Below, piece by piece: positions 24,740 through 32,302 of a stretch of DNA of 37,865 bases. The notes below the pieces were generated by a model. That model searched no databases, was not told the DNA's origin, and worked only from the letters and a program-made list of their open reading frames with translations. Source of the stretch: CAZEJK01 sp964512045 (GTDB lineage: Bacteria; Acidobacteriota; Thermoanaerobaculia; Thermoanaerobaculales; Sulfomarinibacteraceae); contig CAZEJK010000028.1 of the NCBI GenBank assembly GCA_964512045.1, positions 1-37,865 on the forward strand. Direction: 5' to 3'. The translations under genes were made by a program, and so were the position numbers. Numbering within the stretch: position 1 is the stretch's first letter; each line of letters opens with the position of its first letter.

Positions 24740-25727
24740 GGCGGCCTTTCCGGATCTGTTCCCGGTAACGCACCTCTTGCGACCGGGATACCTGCCGCGG
24801 CAGCACGTGCAGCTGGACCCGCTCCGCATGAGCGTGGTATGGGAGGACGCTCCGAAGCGCACCCTCCCGGTGCGCAACAACATCCCGCGGCAGCCGGTTC
24901 GCGCCATGGTCTTCGCCTCAGTCGCTGCCCAACGCGAAGGTACGGTCTCCACGCTCATCGAGCGCGGAAGCTCCGTTGCGATGGTGCTCGACGACCCAGA
25001 GGTCGGTCCCGAAGCTCTCGGTCTCGATCCGTCCGCTCCGACCTCCAGATTGACCGTACTCGTCCCGATCCTGCCTGCCCCACTTCTCGAAGCACCGCCC
25101 CCACCGCAGGAGTGGAGCAGCTGGACCTGGGGAGCGATCGTGGGGCTCTTTCCATTTCCGAACGGCAGCGAGTGGTTGGATCGTGTCCTCCGCGACGTGG
25201 CCGACTCCGGCGGCACCTTCGCTATGACGGCTCCCCTGCTCCTCACACCCCAGGACCGCCACAAGATCATCGATCGCAACGAGTCAACGGAGCCTGAGCT
25301 GGAGGCCCTCACCGATGCGCTCTTCCACTCGGATATCAGCGCGGGATTGGCCTCGCTGGAGCGACGGGCAGGCAGCATCGTCCACGCCCTTGGGCTCCAC
25401 CCGATCGTTCCGAACCAGTGCACCGTAAAGATGGACCCGCACGTTGTCCACACAGTCTCGCTCCTCCGACTGTGGGCTCGCCGCCTTGACCAGTCGTTCG
25501 CAGAGAGCTCCTGGGGATGGCGGCTTCGCCGCGCCGCCATCGCTCTCGAGGCGTCGAACCGGAACCCCCTGCAGCTCATCGAGGATGACAACCTGCGGGT
25601 CATCCCCGGCTTCGACAGCTGGGTCCAGGCGTTCACGATCGCCCTGTGGCAGGGCGGCGATCCCCTGCACGCAGCGTGGAACCGCTGGCTCGCCGTGCGC
25701 GACGACCACGACGAGCCGGTTCAGTGA
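24726..25727 (+). CDS. Unknown 333-residue protein inside the riboflavin/lipoate run
   Basis: I do not recognise this protein. It is predicted to be soluble, with no signal peptide or membrane helix. The N-terminal half is strand-rich and proline-rich; a W-T-W-G motif and a short P-P-P-P run sit near 115-125. The C-terminal half is helical (A-L-F-H-S-D-I-S-A-G-L-A-S-L-E-R-R, then a Trp/Arg-rich helix). It has a single cysteine, so it is not an iron-sulfur enzyme. A GGAGGGGG ribosome binding site lies just before ATG at 24726. It overlaps ribE by 14 nt and the following transferase by 4 nt (GTGA), so it is co-translated with cofactor genes and is almost certainly real. Confidence 0.8.
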   Translation: MRRAEAAFPDLFPVTHLLRPGYLPRQHVQLDPLRMSVVWEDAPKRTLPVRNNIPRQPVRAMVFASVAAQREGTVSTLIERGSSVAMVLDDPEVGPEALGLDPSAPTSRLTVLVPILPAPLLEAPPPPQEWSSWTWGAIVGLFPFPNGSEWLDRVLRDVADSGGTFAMTAPLLLTPQDRHKIIDRNESTEPELEALTDALFHSDISAGLASLERRAGSIVHALGLHPIVPNQCTVKMDPHVVHTVSLLRLWARRLDQSFAESSWGWRLRRAAIALEASNRNPLQLIEDDNLRVIPGFDSWVQAFTIALWQGGDPLHAAWNRWLAVRDDHDEPVQ

Positions 25728-26512
25728 CCTCCTGGCGCCTGATCATCGATCCGGACCTCACCGGCTCCCGCAACATGGCGGCCGACGCCGCTGCATTCGA
25801 GCTCCTGCGTACAGGCCTCGCACCCCCCACGCTCCGCCTGTACGGATGGGACCGTCCGACGGTGACACTTGGCCGGCACCAATCGATGACGGTCGTGGAC
25901 TCGCCTTTCTGCCGACGCCGCGGGATCCCCATCATCCGCCGCCCAACCGGCGGACGAGCGGTTGTCCATCACCTCGAGCTCACATACGCCGTGACCGCAC
26001 GCCTCGCGCCCCCGTTGACGACCCATGTACAGCTGTCGTACGGGAGACTGTGCAGCGCGCTGGTGCGGGCGTTCCAGCTGCTCGGGATCGCGGCCTCTCT
26101 GACCCCCGGCGAGGCCACCAGGTCGCTGCCCAGGCCGAGCTCCCCGATCCCGTGCTTCACAACACCTGCTGGCGGCGAGGTGGTCGTCGCGAACCGCAAG
26201 CTCGTCGGCTCGGCGATGCGCACCCATCACGGCCACCTCTTGCAGCATGGCGCCATCCTCCTCGACTGGGACGGAGAGACGCAGGCACGCTGCCTCGGCC
26301 TCGCCGACGACAGCGGGCTCCGCACCCTGGTGACGACCATCGCAGAGCAGCTCGGAGATGTGCCTGCACGCGCGGCACTTATCGAAGCGATCGTGACCGG
26401 TTTTGCGGACGAGCTGGGAGTCCATCTGGAGCCGGCACAGAGGTCCCTCGCAGAGGAACGAATGATCGAGAAGCTCCTCGAGACCTTCGACGATCTCGCG
26501 GACGTACAATAG
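25724..26512 (+). CDS. Lipoate/octanoate protein ligase or transferase family (BPL_LplA_LipB fold)
   Basis: A 262-residue protein of the biotin/lipoate protein ligase superfamily. It shows R-R-P-T-G-G-R-A-V-V-H-H at about 72-83, the lipoyl-binding signature, then G-S-A-M-R-T-H-H-G-H-L-L-Q-H-G-A-I-L. A P-C-F motif places Cys144 where LipM-type octanoyltransferases have their acyl-accepting cysteine, so an octanoyltransferase is a good alternative to an ATP-dependent lipoate ligase. Either way it would modify lipoyl domains of 2-oxoacid dehydrogenases or GcvH. The start is GTG overlapping the previous stop. No lipA is present in the window. Confidence 0.85.
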   Translation: MTSWRLIIDPDLTGSRNMAADAAAFELLRTGLAPPTLRLYGWDRPTVTLGRHQSMTVVDSPFCRRRGIPIIRRPTGGRAVVHHLELTYAVTARLAPPLTTHVQLSYGRLCSALVRAFQLLGIAASLTPGEATRSLPRPSSPIPCFTTPAGGEVVVANRKLVGSAMRTHHGHLLQHGAILLDWDGETQARCLGLADDSGLRTLVTTIAEQLGDVPARAALIEAIVTGFADELGVHLEPAQRSLAEERMIEKLLETFDDLADVQ

Positions 26513-26526
26513 CTTCGGAGGCCACC

Positions 26527-27345
26527 ATGAAGCAGCTGGCGTACACCTTCGAGCCGGGAGCTCCGTTTCGTATGGACGATGTCGACGCCGACGAACGCGG
26601 GGGTTTCGACAAAAGGACCGGCAAGGAGCTCACCGAGACCAACCTCGAACGACTGCGCGAGCTCCAGGAAAGGCTGTGGGCCGACGGTGGGCACGCACTG
26701 CTCGTCGTCCTCCAGGCAATGGACGCCGGCGGCAAGGACGGAACCATCAAGCACGTCATGGGCGGCTTCAATCCCCAGGGGGTCCGGGTCACGTCGTTCA
26801 GGGCTCCATCGGAGCTGGAGAGGTCACACGACTTTCTGTGGCGGGTTCATCGGGCAGCTCCAGGGCTGGGACAGATCGGCATCTTCAACCGCTCGCACTA
26901 TGAGGAGGTGCTCGTCGTCCGGGTGCGCCAGCTCAAGCCGGAGAGCGTCTGGCAACGCTACTTCGACCACATCAACGCCTTCGAGCGGCTACTGGTGGAC
27001 GAAGGGGTGACCATCGTCAAGCTGTTCCTGCGGATCAGCGCAGCCGAGCAGGCCGAGCGTTTTCTGGACCGTCAGCAGCGGCCTGACAAGCAGTGGAAGT
27101 TCAACCCGGAGGACCTGGACAACCGGCGCCTCTGGACCGACTACATGGCCGCCTTCGAGGGTGCGCTGACACGCTGTAACACCGAGTGGGCGCCGTGGTA
27201 CGTGATCCCCTCCAACCGCAAGTGGTTCCGCAACCTCGCCGTCTCCCAGCTGCTGGTGGACACCATGGAGCGGATGCAGCTGAGCTATCCGGAGCCTGTA
27301 GCCGACATCTCGAGCTACACGATCCCGGAGGTGGCAGAGAGGTGA
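26527..27345 (+). CDS. ppk2: Polyphosphate kinase 2, class III type
   Basis: A 272-residue polyphosphate-dependent nucleotide kinase. It has Walker A DAGGKDGTIK (about 66-75), the FNRSHYEEVLVVRV Walker B region, and the conserved TEWAPWYVIP-x-N-x-K-W-F/Y-R-N stretch near the end. Overall pattern and length match PPK2 class III proteins, which phosphorylate both AMP and ADP from polyphosphate. The start at 26527 has GGAGG just upstream; the open frame further upstream is only a shadow of the preceding gene. The stop overlaps the next gene's GTG. Inferred role: ATP/ADP regeneration from polyphosphate stores. Confidence 0.94.
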   Translation: MKQLAYTFEPGAPFRMDDVDADERGGFDKRTGKELTETNLERLRELQERLWADGGHALLVVLQAMDAGGKDGTIKHVMGGFNPQGVRVTSFRAPSELERSHDFLWRVHRAAPGLGQIGIFNRSHYEEVLVVRVRQLKPESVWQRYFDHINAFERLLVDEGVTIVKLFLRISAAEQAERFLDRQQRPDKQWKFNPEDLDNRRLWTDYMAAFEGALTRCNTEWAPWYVIPSNRKWFRNLAVSQLLVDTMERMQLSYPEPVADISSYTIPEVAER

Positions 27346-28409
27346 CGGCCGAGCCCCGGCGGATCGTTCACATCTCGACCGAACGCAGCTATCGCGGCGG
27401 GGAGCGGCAGGTCGCGCTGCTCGCTCACGGCCTCGTGAACGAGACGTTCACGCAGCTCGTGGCCGCACCCGCTCGCAGCCGCCTGACGAGTGCAGCGCGC
27501 CGGATCGGTATCGATGTGACCCCTCTGTCGTCACGGCCGTACCGGCCGATCAACCTGCTGCGACTCACTCGGGCCGCGCGGCTCGCCCCAGCGCGCACCG
27601 TGCTCCACACGCACACGTCGCCGGCGCTCAGCCTGGCACGCCTCGTCCGGCGCTGGACACCTGGCGTCCGGATACTCCACACCCGTCGAGTGGCGTTTCC
27701 AGTCCGGCCTGCGTCGAAGTACCGCACCGGCGCCGACCGGTACGTGGCAATCTCCGAGGCGATCGCTCGGCAGCTTGCCAGCGGCGGCGTCGAGCCAGAT
27801 CGACTCGACGTGATCCACAGCGGTATCGATCTGACAGCTCTCGATCGTCCGCACCTCGGCTCCATCCGGGAAGGTCTCGAGCCTGGAAGCGCGGTCGTCG
27901 TCTGTGTCGGTAGCATTACGGCAGAGAAGGGCCATGCCGTCCTCCTCGAAGCATGGGACAACGTGATCCGTCACCGTCCGGACGCCGTCCTCGTCGTGAT
28001 CGGTGAGGGACCGTTGCGCTCCACTCTCCAACCTGACGCGGGGCCATCGGTCCGGTTCTTGGGTCAGCGCGATGACGTGGTGGCGTGGCTGCACGGAGCT
28101 GATCTGTACGTCCAACCCTCCCTCGCCGAGGGCCTGGGCACGGCGACCTTGGAGGCAATGGGCTGCTCCCTCGCTGTCGTTGCTAGCGCCGTCGGAGGCC
28201 TACCAGAAGCAGTGGACGATGGTGTCACCGGCGTACTCATACCGCCGGCAGACGCGGGCGCACTGGCGACGGCGGTCGTCGGTCTGCTTTCGGATCCAGC
28301 CCGTCGCGCGGCGATGGGCGCCGAGGGTCGCCGGCGCGTCGAACGTCTGTTCCAGGCTGCGCGCATGGTCCACCGGTACGTCGAGGTGTACAGACGGGTG
28401 CTCGGCTAG
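27342..28409 (+). CDS. GT4-family glycosyltransferase
   Basis: A 355-residue GT-B glycosyltransferase. The N-terminal domain has the R-G-G-E-R-Q acceptor-side loop and H-T-H-T-S-P. The C-terminal nucleotide-sugar domain has V-G-S-I-T-A-E-K-G-H, G-E-G-P-L-R, and the E-x7-E motif in A-E-G-L-G-T-A-T-L-E-A-M-G. The start is GTG within GTGA at the end of ppk2, so it is co-translated with it. Donor and acceptor are unknown; envelope polysaccharide or lipopolysaccharide core is most likely. It ends the ten-gene run. Confidence 0.92.
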   Translation: MTAEPRRIVHISTERSYRGGERQVALLAHGLVNETFTQLVAAPARSRLTSAARRIGIDVTPLSSRPYRPINLLRLTRAARLAPARTVLHTHTSPALSLARLVRRWTPGVRILHTRRVAFPVRPASKYRTGADRYVAISEAIARQLASGGVEPDRLDVIHSGIDLTALDRPHLGSIREGLEPGSAVVVCVGSITAEKGHAVLLEAWDNVIRHRPDAVLVVIGEGPLRSTLQPDAGPSVRFLGQRDDVVAWLHGADLYVQPSLAEGLGTATLEAMGCSLAVVASAVGGLPEAVDDGVTGVLIPPADAGALATAVVGLLSDPARRAAMGAEGRRRVERLFQAARMVHRYVEVYRRVLG

Positions 28410-28467
28410 CGGGCTTCGCTGTTCGGACGCCACGGCCATGAATGGCGATTACACGCCTCTCAGCAAA

Positions 28468-28494
28468 GCCACCGGCCCCAAGAGCCGGCGGTGC
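28468..28494 (+). terminator. Possible hairpin after the ten-gene run
   Basis: GCCACCGGC (28468-28476) can pair with GCCGGCGGTGC (28484-28494), with a bulge, across a 7-nt loop. There is no T-tract, so a factor-independent terminator is not certain. Confidence 0.3.
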
Positions 28495-28558
28495 TCTGAT
28501 CGGCGTCGTGGTCGAAAGGCTCGTGACCCACCCTCCCGGCCCGCGAGACGCGGGCCAC

Positions 28559-28625
28559 TACAATCCGCTACCCGACGTGCGGGGGGCGGCGGGGAGCGAA
28601 GCCGGGTTACGATACTCCCGGAGGT
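28559..28625 (+). promoter_or_regulatory. Leader of the beta-CASP gene: -10-like box and ribosome binding site
   Basis: TACAAT at 28559-28564 is a good -10 match but no clear -35 is seen 17 nt upstream. GGAGGT at 28620-28625 lies only three bases before the ATG. The gap from 28410 contains no gene that I can support. Confidence 0.35.
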
Positions 28626-28628
28626 GCC

Positions 28629-30020
28629 ATGGTCACGATCACAGTGCTCGGGGCAGGCCGGTGCGTCACAGGGTCGAAGTTCCTGATCCGGTGGAAGGAG
28701 TACACCCTGCTGGTGGACTGCGGCCTGTTTCAGGGACCGAAGGCCAACCGCCAACGCAACTGGGACCCGCTGCCGTTTCCGGCCCACGAGATCGACGCGG
28801 TAGTGCTCACCCACGCCCACATCGACCACTCCGGGTACCTGCCCCGGCTCTACCGGCAGGGCTTCCGCGGCCGCGTGCACTCTACCCGGCCGACGCAGGC
28901 ACTCCTCAAGGTCCTTCTTCCCGACGCCGCGCACCTCCAAGAGGAAGAGGCGCGCTACGCCAACAAGGAAGGGTACACCTCGCACGAGCCCGCCCTTCCG
29001 CTGTACACGGTCCAGGACGCCAAGTCGATCTTGAAACAGGTCAAGTCGGTCCCGTTCGACGCCTGGAAGGAGCTGCACCCCGGCATCCGGGTTCGATGGC
29101 GCCGGCAAGGACATATCCTCGGCGCAGCGTCTGTCGAGATTCGTACGAAGGACAGCCGCGGAAAGCACCGCACGATCCTGTTTTCGGGGGATGTCGGTCG
29201 GTACGGCGTCCCGATCTTGCGCGAGCCACATCCGTACGAAGGCTCCGACGTTCTGTTCCTCGAAAGCACCTACGGCGACCGCCGACACGGGCTCAAGGAT
29301 CCGCGCAGCGCCTTGATCCACGAGGTCAACGCCGCGGTGGATCGCGGCGGCATGCTGGTGATCCCTGCGTTCGCCATCGACCGGACCCAGGAGCTGCTGT
29401 ACATGCTCCACGAGCTCACCGTGGACCGTGAGATCCCCGAGATCCCGATCTTCCTCGACAGCCCGATGGCGATCGAGGCGACGGCGGTGTACACGCGGTT
29501 CATCAGCGAGCACGATGTGGAGATGCGCGAGTTCTTCAAGGACGAGGAGAACCCGATCTTCTTGCCGAACCTACAGGTCAGCCGTACCACATGGCAGTCG
29601 AAGCAGATCAACGCCATGCCGGGCCCGGCCATCGTCGTCTCTGCCTCCGGCATGGCCACGGGAGGACGTATCCTCCATCACCTGAAGCACAGGCTGCCAC
29701 GCACGCAGGACACCATCCTGTTCGTCGGCTACCAGGCGGAAGGCACCCGCGGTCGAGAGCTCGTCGAAGGCGCCGAGGAGGTCACCATCCATGGGCAGAC
29801 AGTTCCCGTCAAGGCGACCGTCGAGCAGATCACGGGGCTCTCGGCACATGCCGACGCAGATGAGCTGATGCTGTGGCTATCGCGTCGTGAGCGCGACCCC
29901 GAAAAGGTGGTTCTCATCCACGGCGAGTACCCGGCCCAGCAGGCGTTCGCCGAACGGCTTCGCGACGAGCTCGGTTGGGACCCCTGGATCCCCGAGCTCG
30001 AGGAGTCGATGGAGCTGTGA
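28629..30020 (+). CDS. Beta-CASP metallo-beta-lactamase (RNA-processing nuclease type)
   Basis: A 463-residue cytoplasmic protein of the CPSF-73/Ysh1-like bacterial branch. The metal motif THAHIDH places His62, His64, Asp66 and His67. Further family signatures follow: G-H-I-L-G-A-A-S, S-G-D-V-G-R, L-E-S-T-Y-G-D-R, D-S-P-M-A, A-S-G-M-A-T-G-G-R, a V-G-Y-Q-A-E-G-T-R-G-R block, S-A-H-A-D-A-D-E-L, and L-I-H-G-E near the end. These support a zinc-dependent endo- or exoribonuclease. The stop codon overlaps the GTG of the next small gene. Confidence 0.95.
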   Translation: MVTITVLGAGRCVTGSKFLIRWKEYTLLVDCGLFQGPKANRQRNWDPLPFPAHEIDAVVLTHAHIDHSGYLPRLYRQGFRGRVHSTRPTQALLKVLLPDAAHLQEEEARYANKEGYTSHEPALPLYTVQDAKSILKQVKSVPFDAWKELHPGIRVRWRRQGHILGAASVEIRTKDSRGKHRTILFSGDVGRYGVPILREPHPYEGSDVLFLESTYGDRRHGLKDPRSALIHEVNAAVDRGGMLVIPAFAIDRTQELLYMLHELTVDREIPEIPIFLDSPMAIEATAVYTRFISEHDVEMREFFKDEENPIFLPNLQVSRTTWQSKQINAMPGPAIVVSASGMATGGRILHHLKHRLPRTQDTILFVGYQAEGTRGRELVEGAEEVTIHGQTVPVKATVEQITGLSAHADADELMLWLSRRERDPEKVVLIHGEYPAQQAFAERLRDELGWDPWIPELEESMEL

Positions 30021-30361
30021 GCACCGAGAGGCTCTCAGGGAGCCAAGGTCGTCGCCGGATCTTGGTGCTCACGCTGACCGGGACGATCCTTGTTTGCAGC
30101 GCCATCGGCCTGACGCTGACCGCGCTCGAATGGCACCAGATCGGCTGGAGTGGTCTCTCATACGGCACCGCCATCGAAGAGGTGCTGCGATTGTGCCGGT
30201 CCTTCGCCCGCGTGGGTGTCATCTTCTCGCTGTCGGCGCTGGGATCACCCACCCAGTGTCAATTGCAGGGGTTACGACGCCGCAGCCCGGATCTGGCCCC
30301 AGATCCGGTGCCCGTCCCGACCCCGGCAGCCGGACCCCGGCTATCCGGTCCCCGGCGATGA
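30017..30361 (+). CDS. Small membrane protein coupled to the beta-CASP gene
   Basis: A 114-residue protein with a GTG start inside GTGA of the upstream stop, so translation is probably coupled. One hydrophobic helix lies at about 16-38 (I-L-V-L-T-L-T-G-T-I-L-V-C-S-A-I-G-L) and a shorter one near 70-80. The last 18 residues are Pro/Arg-rich and encoded by the dispersed repeat, so the natural C-terminus may have been extended or replaced when the repeat arrived. Function unknown. The frame could also be fortuitous, but position and hydrophobic profile favour a gene. Confidence 0.5.
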   Translation: MSTERLSGSQGRRRILVLTLTGTILVCSAIGLTLTALEWHQIGWSGLSYGTAIEEVLRLCRSFARVGVIFSLSALGSPTQCQLQGLRRRSPDLAPDPVPVPTPAAGPRLSGPRR

Positions 30362-30385
30362 TGAGCTGCTCTTTCGAAGATCTGG
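30290..30385 (+). repeat. Dispersed CCGG-N-CCCCGG repeat, copy 3, with hairpin
   Basis: Three 15-bp units, TCCCGACCCCGGCAG (30315-30329), CCGGACCCCGGCTAT (30330-30344) and CCGGTCCCCGGCGAT (30345-30359), repeat the order of copy 2. They are preceded by a perfect hairpin, GATCTGG-CC-CCAGATC (30290-30305), and followed by CTTTCGAAGATCTGG, in which the GATCTGG recurs. The element covers the 3' end of the small membrane protein gene and the leader of the CAP gene. Confidence 0.7.
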
Positions 30386-30471
30386 ATCCTCGACTCGCTG
30401 AAGTCAGCGATCGCTATCACATCGCCAACGTCCACGGGCGATATACTGGGATAGAAGCAAAGGGGATCCCG

Positions 30472-31500
30472 ATGCGGAACACAGCGATAATCATCGTTCT
30501 TCTCGTCGCCACCGCACTGACCACTTCGGCCGAGCCACCATCATGCCCAGGACCACTGATCGCACCAGAGATCAGGCCAGCGCCGGCGCAAGCTCCGCGC
30601 GATTCGAGGAGCGATGAGACCGAAGTCGTGGCGCTGGTCAACCAGGAGCGCTGGGACAACGGTCAGCTGCCCCCGCTCAAGCATCACCCGCTCCTCGACG
30701 ACGCGTCCGAGACCCACTCGGATAACATGGCAGTCCGCGACTTTTTCGCCCACTGCGACCTGGACACAGGAACCCTCCCCGGGAATCGGATGACTGCAGC
30801 CGGCTACACATGGTCGTCCGCAGCAGAGAACATAGCCGCCGGTTACTCCACACCGAGCGCCGTCGTCAACGGCTGGATGAATAGCCCCGGCCACCGCGCC
30901 AACATCCTGTCCACCTCGCGCCGAGATATTGGGGTCGGCTACGTCTATCAGTCTGGAGATCAGGGCAACATCCGGCAAGACCCCGACGGCGACTGCACAG
31001 CGGAGGATCCAACCATCGGCCCGTTTTACCACTACTGGACCCAGAACTTCGGGGCCGAGATCGGCCAGTACCCACTCATCATCGACCGCGAGGCCAGCGT
31101 CACCACGACCAGGACGGTAGAGATCTACCTCTACGCTGCCCCGAGTGTCACGGAGCGACGCTGCCGGAACGAGGGTGGATCATGGTCCGATTGGGAAGCC
31201 TTCGCCAGTGATTTCTCCTGGTACCTTTCCGCAGGTGATGGCACCAAGACGGTGGAGTGTGAGTCGCGTACCGGAACCACGGTCTACTCTGCCGAGGACA
31301 CGATCCTCCTCGACGCCGAGCCGGCGATCCCGGGAGACGTCAACGACGACGGAGCGTTCGACGCGGGCGACCTGGCCGCAGAGATCGCCGTTCTCGATGA
31401 CCTCGCATACCCGGTAGCTGGCGATCCAGACTGCGACGAGAACAGCCTCGTGCAGCGTGCGGACATCGAGTGCCTGAACGGCATCATTTTCGCTCCCTGA
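30472..31500 (+). CDS. Secreted CAP/SCP-domain protein with dockerin-like tail
   Basis: A 342-residue exported protein. A signal peptide covers about 1-20. A CAP (SCP/PR-1) domain spans about 45-205, with T-H-S-D-N-M, F-F-A-H-C, A-A-E-N-I-A, N-S-P-G-H-R-A-N-I-L (His near 141) and H-Y-W-T-Q-N-F-G. A beta-rich region follows. The last 55 residues contain two calcium-loop-like repeats, beginning G-D-V-N-D-D-G near 287 and a second D-P-D-C-D-E-N-S near 322, resembling a type I dockerin. The start at 30472 is chosen because AGGGG lies six bases upstream and the signal peptide starts there; the frame is open further upstream through the repeat. Substrate and partner are unknown; TATACT at 30442-30447 may be a -10 box. 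Confidence 0.9.
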   Translation: MRNTAIIIVLLVATALTTSAEPPSCPGPLIAPEIRPAPAQAPRDSRSDETEVVALVNQERWDNGQLPPLKHHPLLDDASETHSDNMAVRDFFAHCDLDTGTLPGNRMTAAGYTWSSAAENIAAGYSTPSAVVNGWMNSPGHRANILSTSRRDIGVGYVYQSGDQGNIRQDPDGDCTAEDPTIGPFYHYWTQNFGAEIGQYPLIIDREASVTTTRTVEIYLYAAPSVTERRCRNEGGSWSDWEAFASDFSWYLSAGDGTKTVECESRTGTTVYSAEDTILLDAEPAIPGDVNDDGAFDAGDLAAEIAVLDDLAYPVAGDPDCDENSLVQRADIECLNGIIFAP

Positions 31501-31525
31501 GCTGACTGCGGCGGGAGCTCAGGGA
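31494..31525. terminator. Bidirectional hairpin between convergent genes
   Basis: TCCCTGAGCT (31494-31503) and AGCTCAGGGA (31516-31525) form a perfect 10-bp stem with a 12-nt loop. It overlaps the stop codon of the CAP gene and precedes the stop of the minus-strand kinase-like gene, the position expected for a shared terminator. No T-tract is seen on either strand. Confidence 0.6.
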
Positions 31526-31534
31526 AGGATCACC

Positions 31535-32227
31535 TCAGGAGAAGCCTCGCACCTCGTACGCCGTCTGGATCAGGCGAACGGCGCCCTCGTCGCCCAGCCT
31601 GGTGGAGTCGATCACCAGGTCGTACGGCAAAAGGTCATTGACGGACCTGCGGAACAGCCGGTGCACGAACTCGTCACGGCTGGTGTCGATCTCATCGAGG
31701 CGTTCCTCGGCCGCTTGGCCGTCGAGACCGGTCTGGGCCTTCAGACGCTCCAACCGTACCGCACGTTCGGCCACGATCCGCACGTGTAGACCCCTTTCGG
31801 CAGGCAGGATGTACTGCGCCCCACGACCGACGATCACCACCGGACCATCGTACGCCGCGAGGATCACGATCTTGCCCAGCATCTGCGCGTAGGAGTCCTG
31901 AACCATCATCCGCGGATCCACGAGGGTGATCAGATCGTCCTGCAGCCAGTTACTCTTGGTCTCGTCGATCAGCTCCAGAAACCGCGGCGAGAGATTGCGC
32001 TCTTCGGCGATCGTCTCCACGATCTCCTTGTCGAGCACCGCGCAGCCGAGCCACTCTCCCAGCCGACGTGCGACCTCGTGACCACCGGCAGCTGCCTGAC
32101 GGGAGATGGTGATGTACGGTCCCAGCCGGTGCTCTCGCTCGCGCCTGGCCTCCTGAGACACTCGCTCGCCGATCTCCTGCATGCGCAGCTGAAACGAAAC
32201 AGCATGCTCTTGGATATTGCGAACCAT
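31535..32227 (-). CDS. Cytidylate-kinase-like family protein
   Basis: A 230-residue protein of the cytidylate-kinase-2-like family. The motif P-Y-I-T-I-S-R-Q-A-A-A-G-G-H-E-V-A resembles the family's I-T-I-S-R-x-x-G-S-G-G but with A-A-A-G-G in the phosphate loop. V-L-D-K-E-I-V follows, then V-I-V-G-R-G-A and a C-terminal Arg-rich lid (R-D-E-F-V-H-R-L-F-R-R). The start at 32227 is chosen over GTG at 32266 because AAAGGGG lies eight bases upstream. It is not the housekeeping Cmk; the natural substrate is unknown. Confidence 0.85.
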   Translation of the reverse strand: MVRNIQEHAVSFQLRMQEIGERVSQEARREREHRLGPYITISRQAAAGGHEVARRLGEWLGCAVLDKEIVETIAEERNLSPRFLELIDETKSNWLQDDLITLVDPRMMVQDSYAQMLGKIVILAAYDGPVVIVGRGAQYILPAERGLHVRIVAERAVRLERLKAQTGLDGQAAEERLDEIDTSRDEFVHRLFRRSVNDLLPYDLVIDSTRLGDEGAVRLIQTAYEVRGFS

Positions 32228-32302
32228 CACCCAAACCCCTTTCGTCCGCTGATTCTCACACCGCACCTCTCATGGTAGTGGAGATACTGCGTCCTGGAAA
32301 CA

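Noticed and set aside
25444..26526. Upstream in-frame extension of ppk2
   Set aside because: Arg/Pro-rich shadow of the two preceding genes; the ATG at 26527 has its own ribosome binding site and matches family length.
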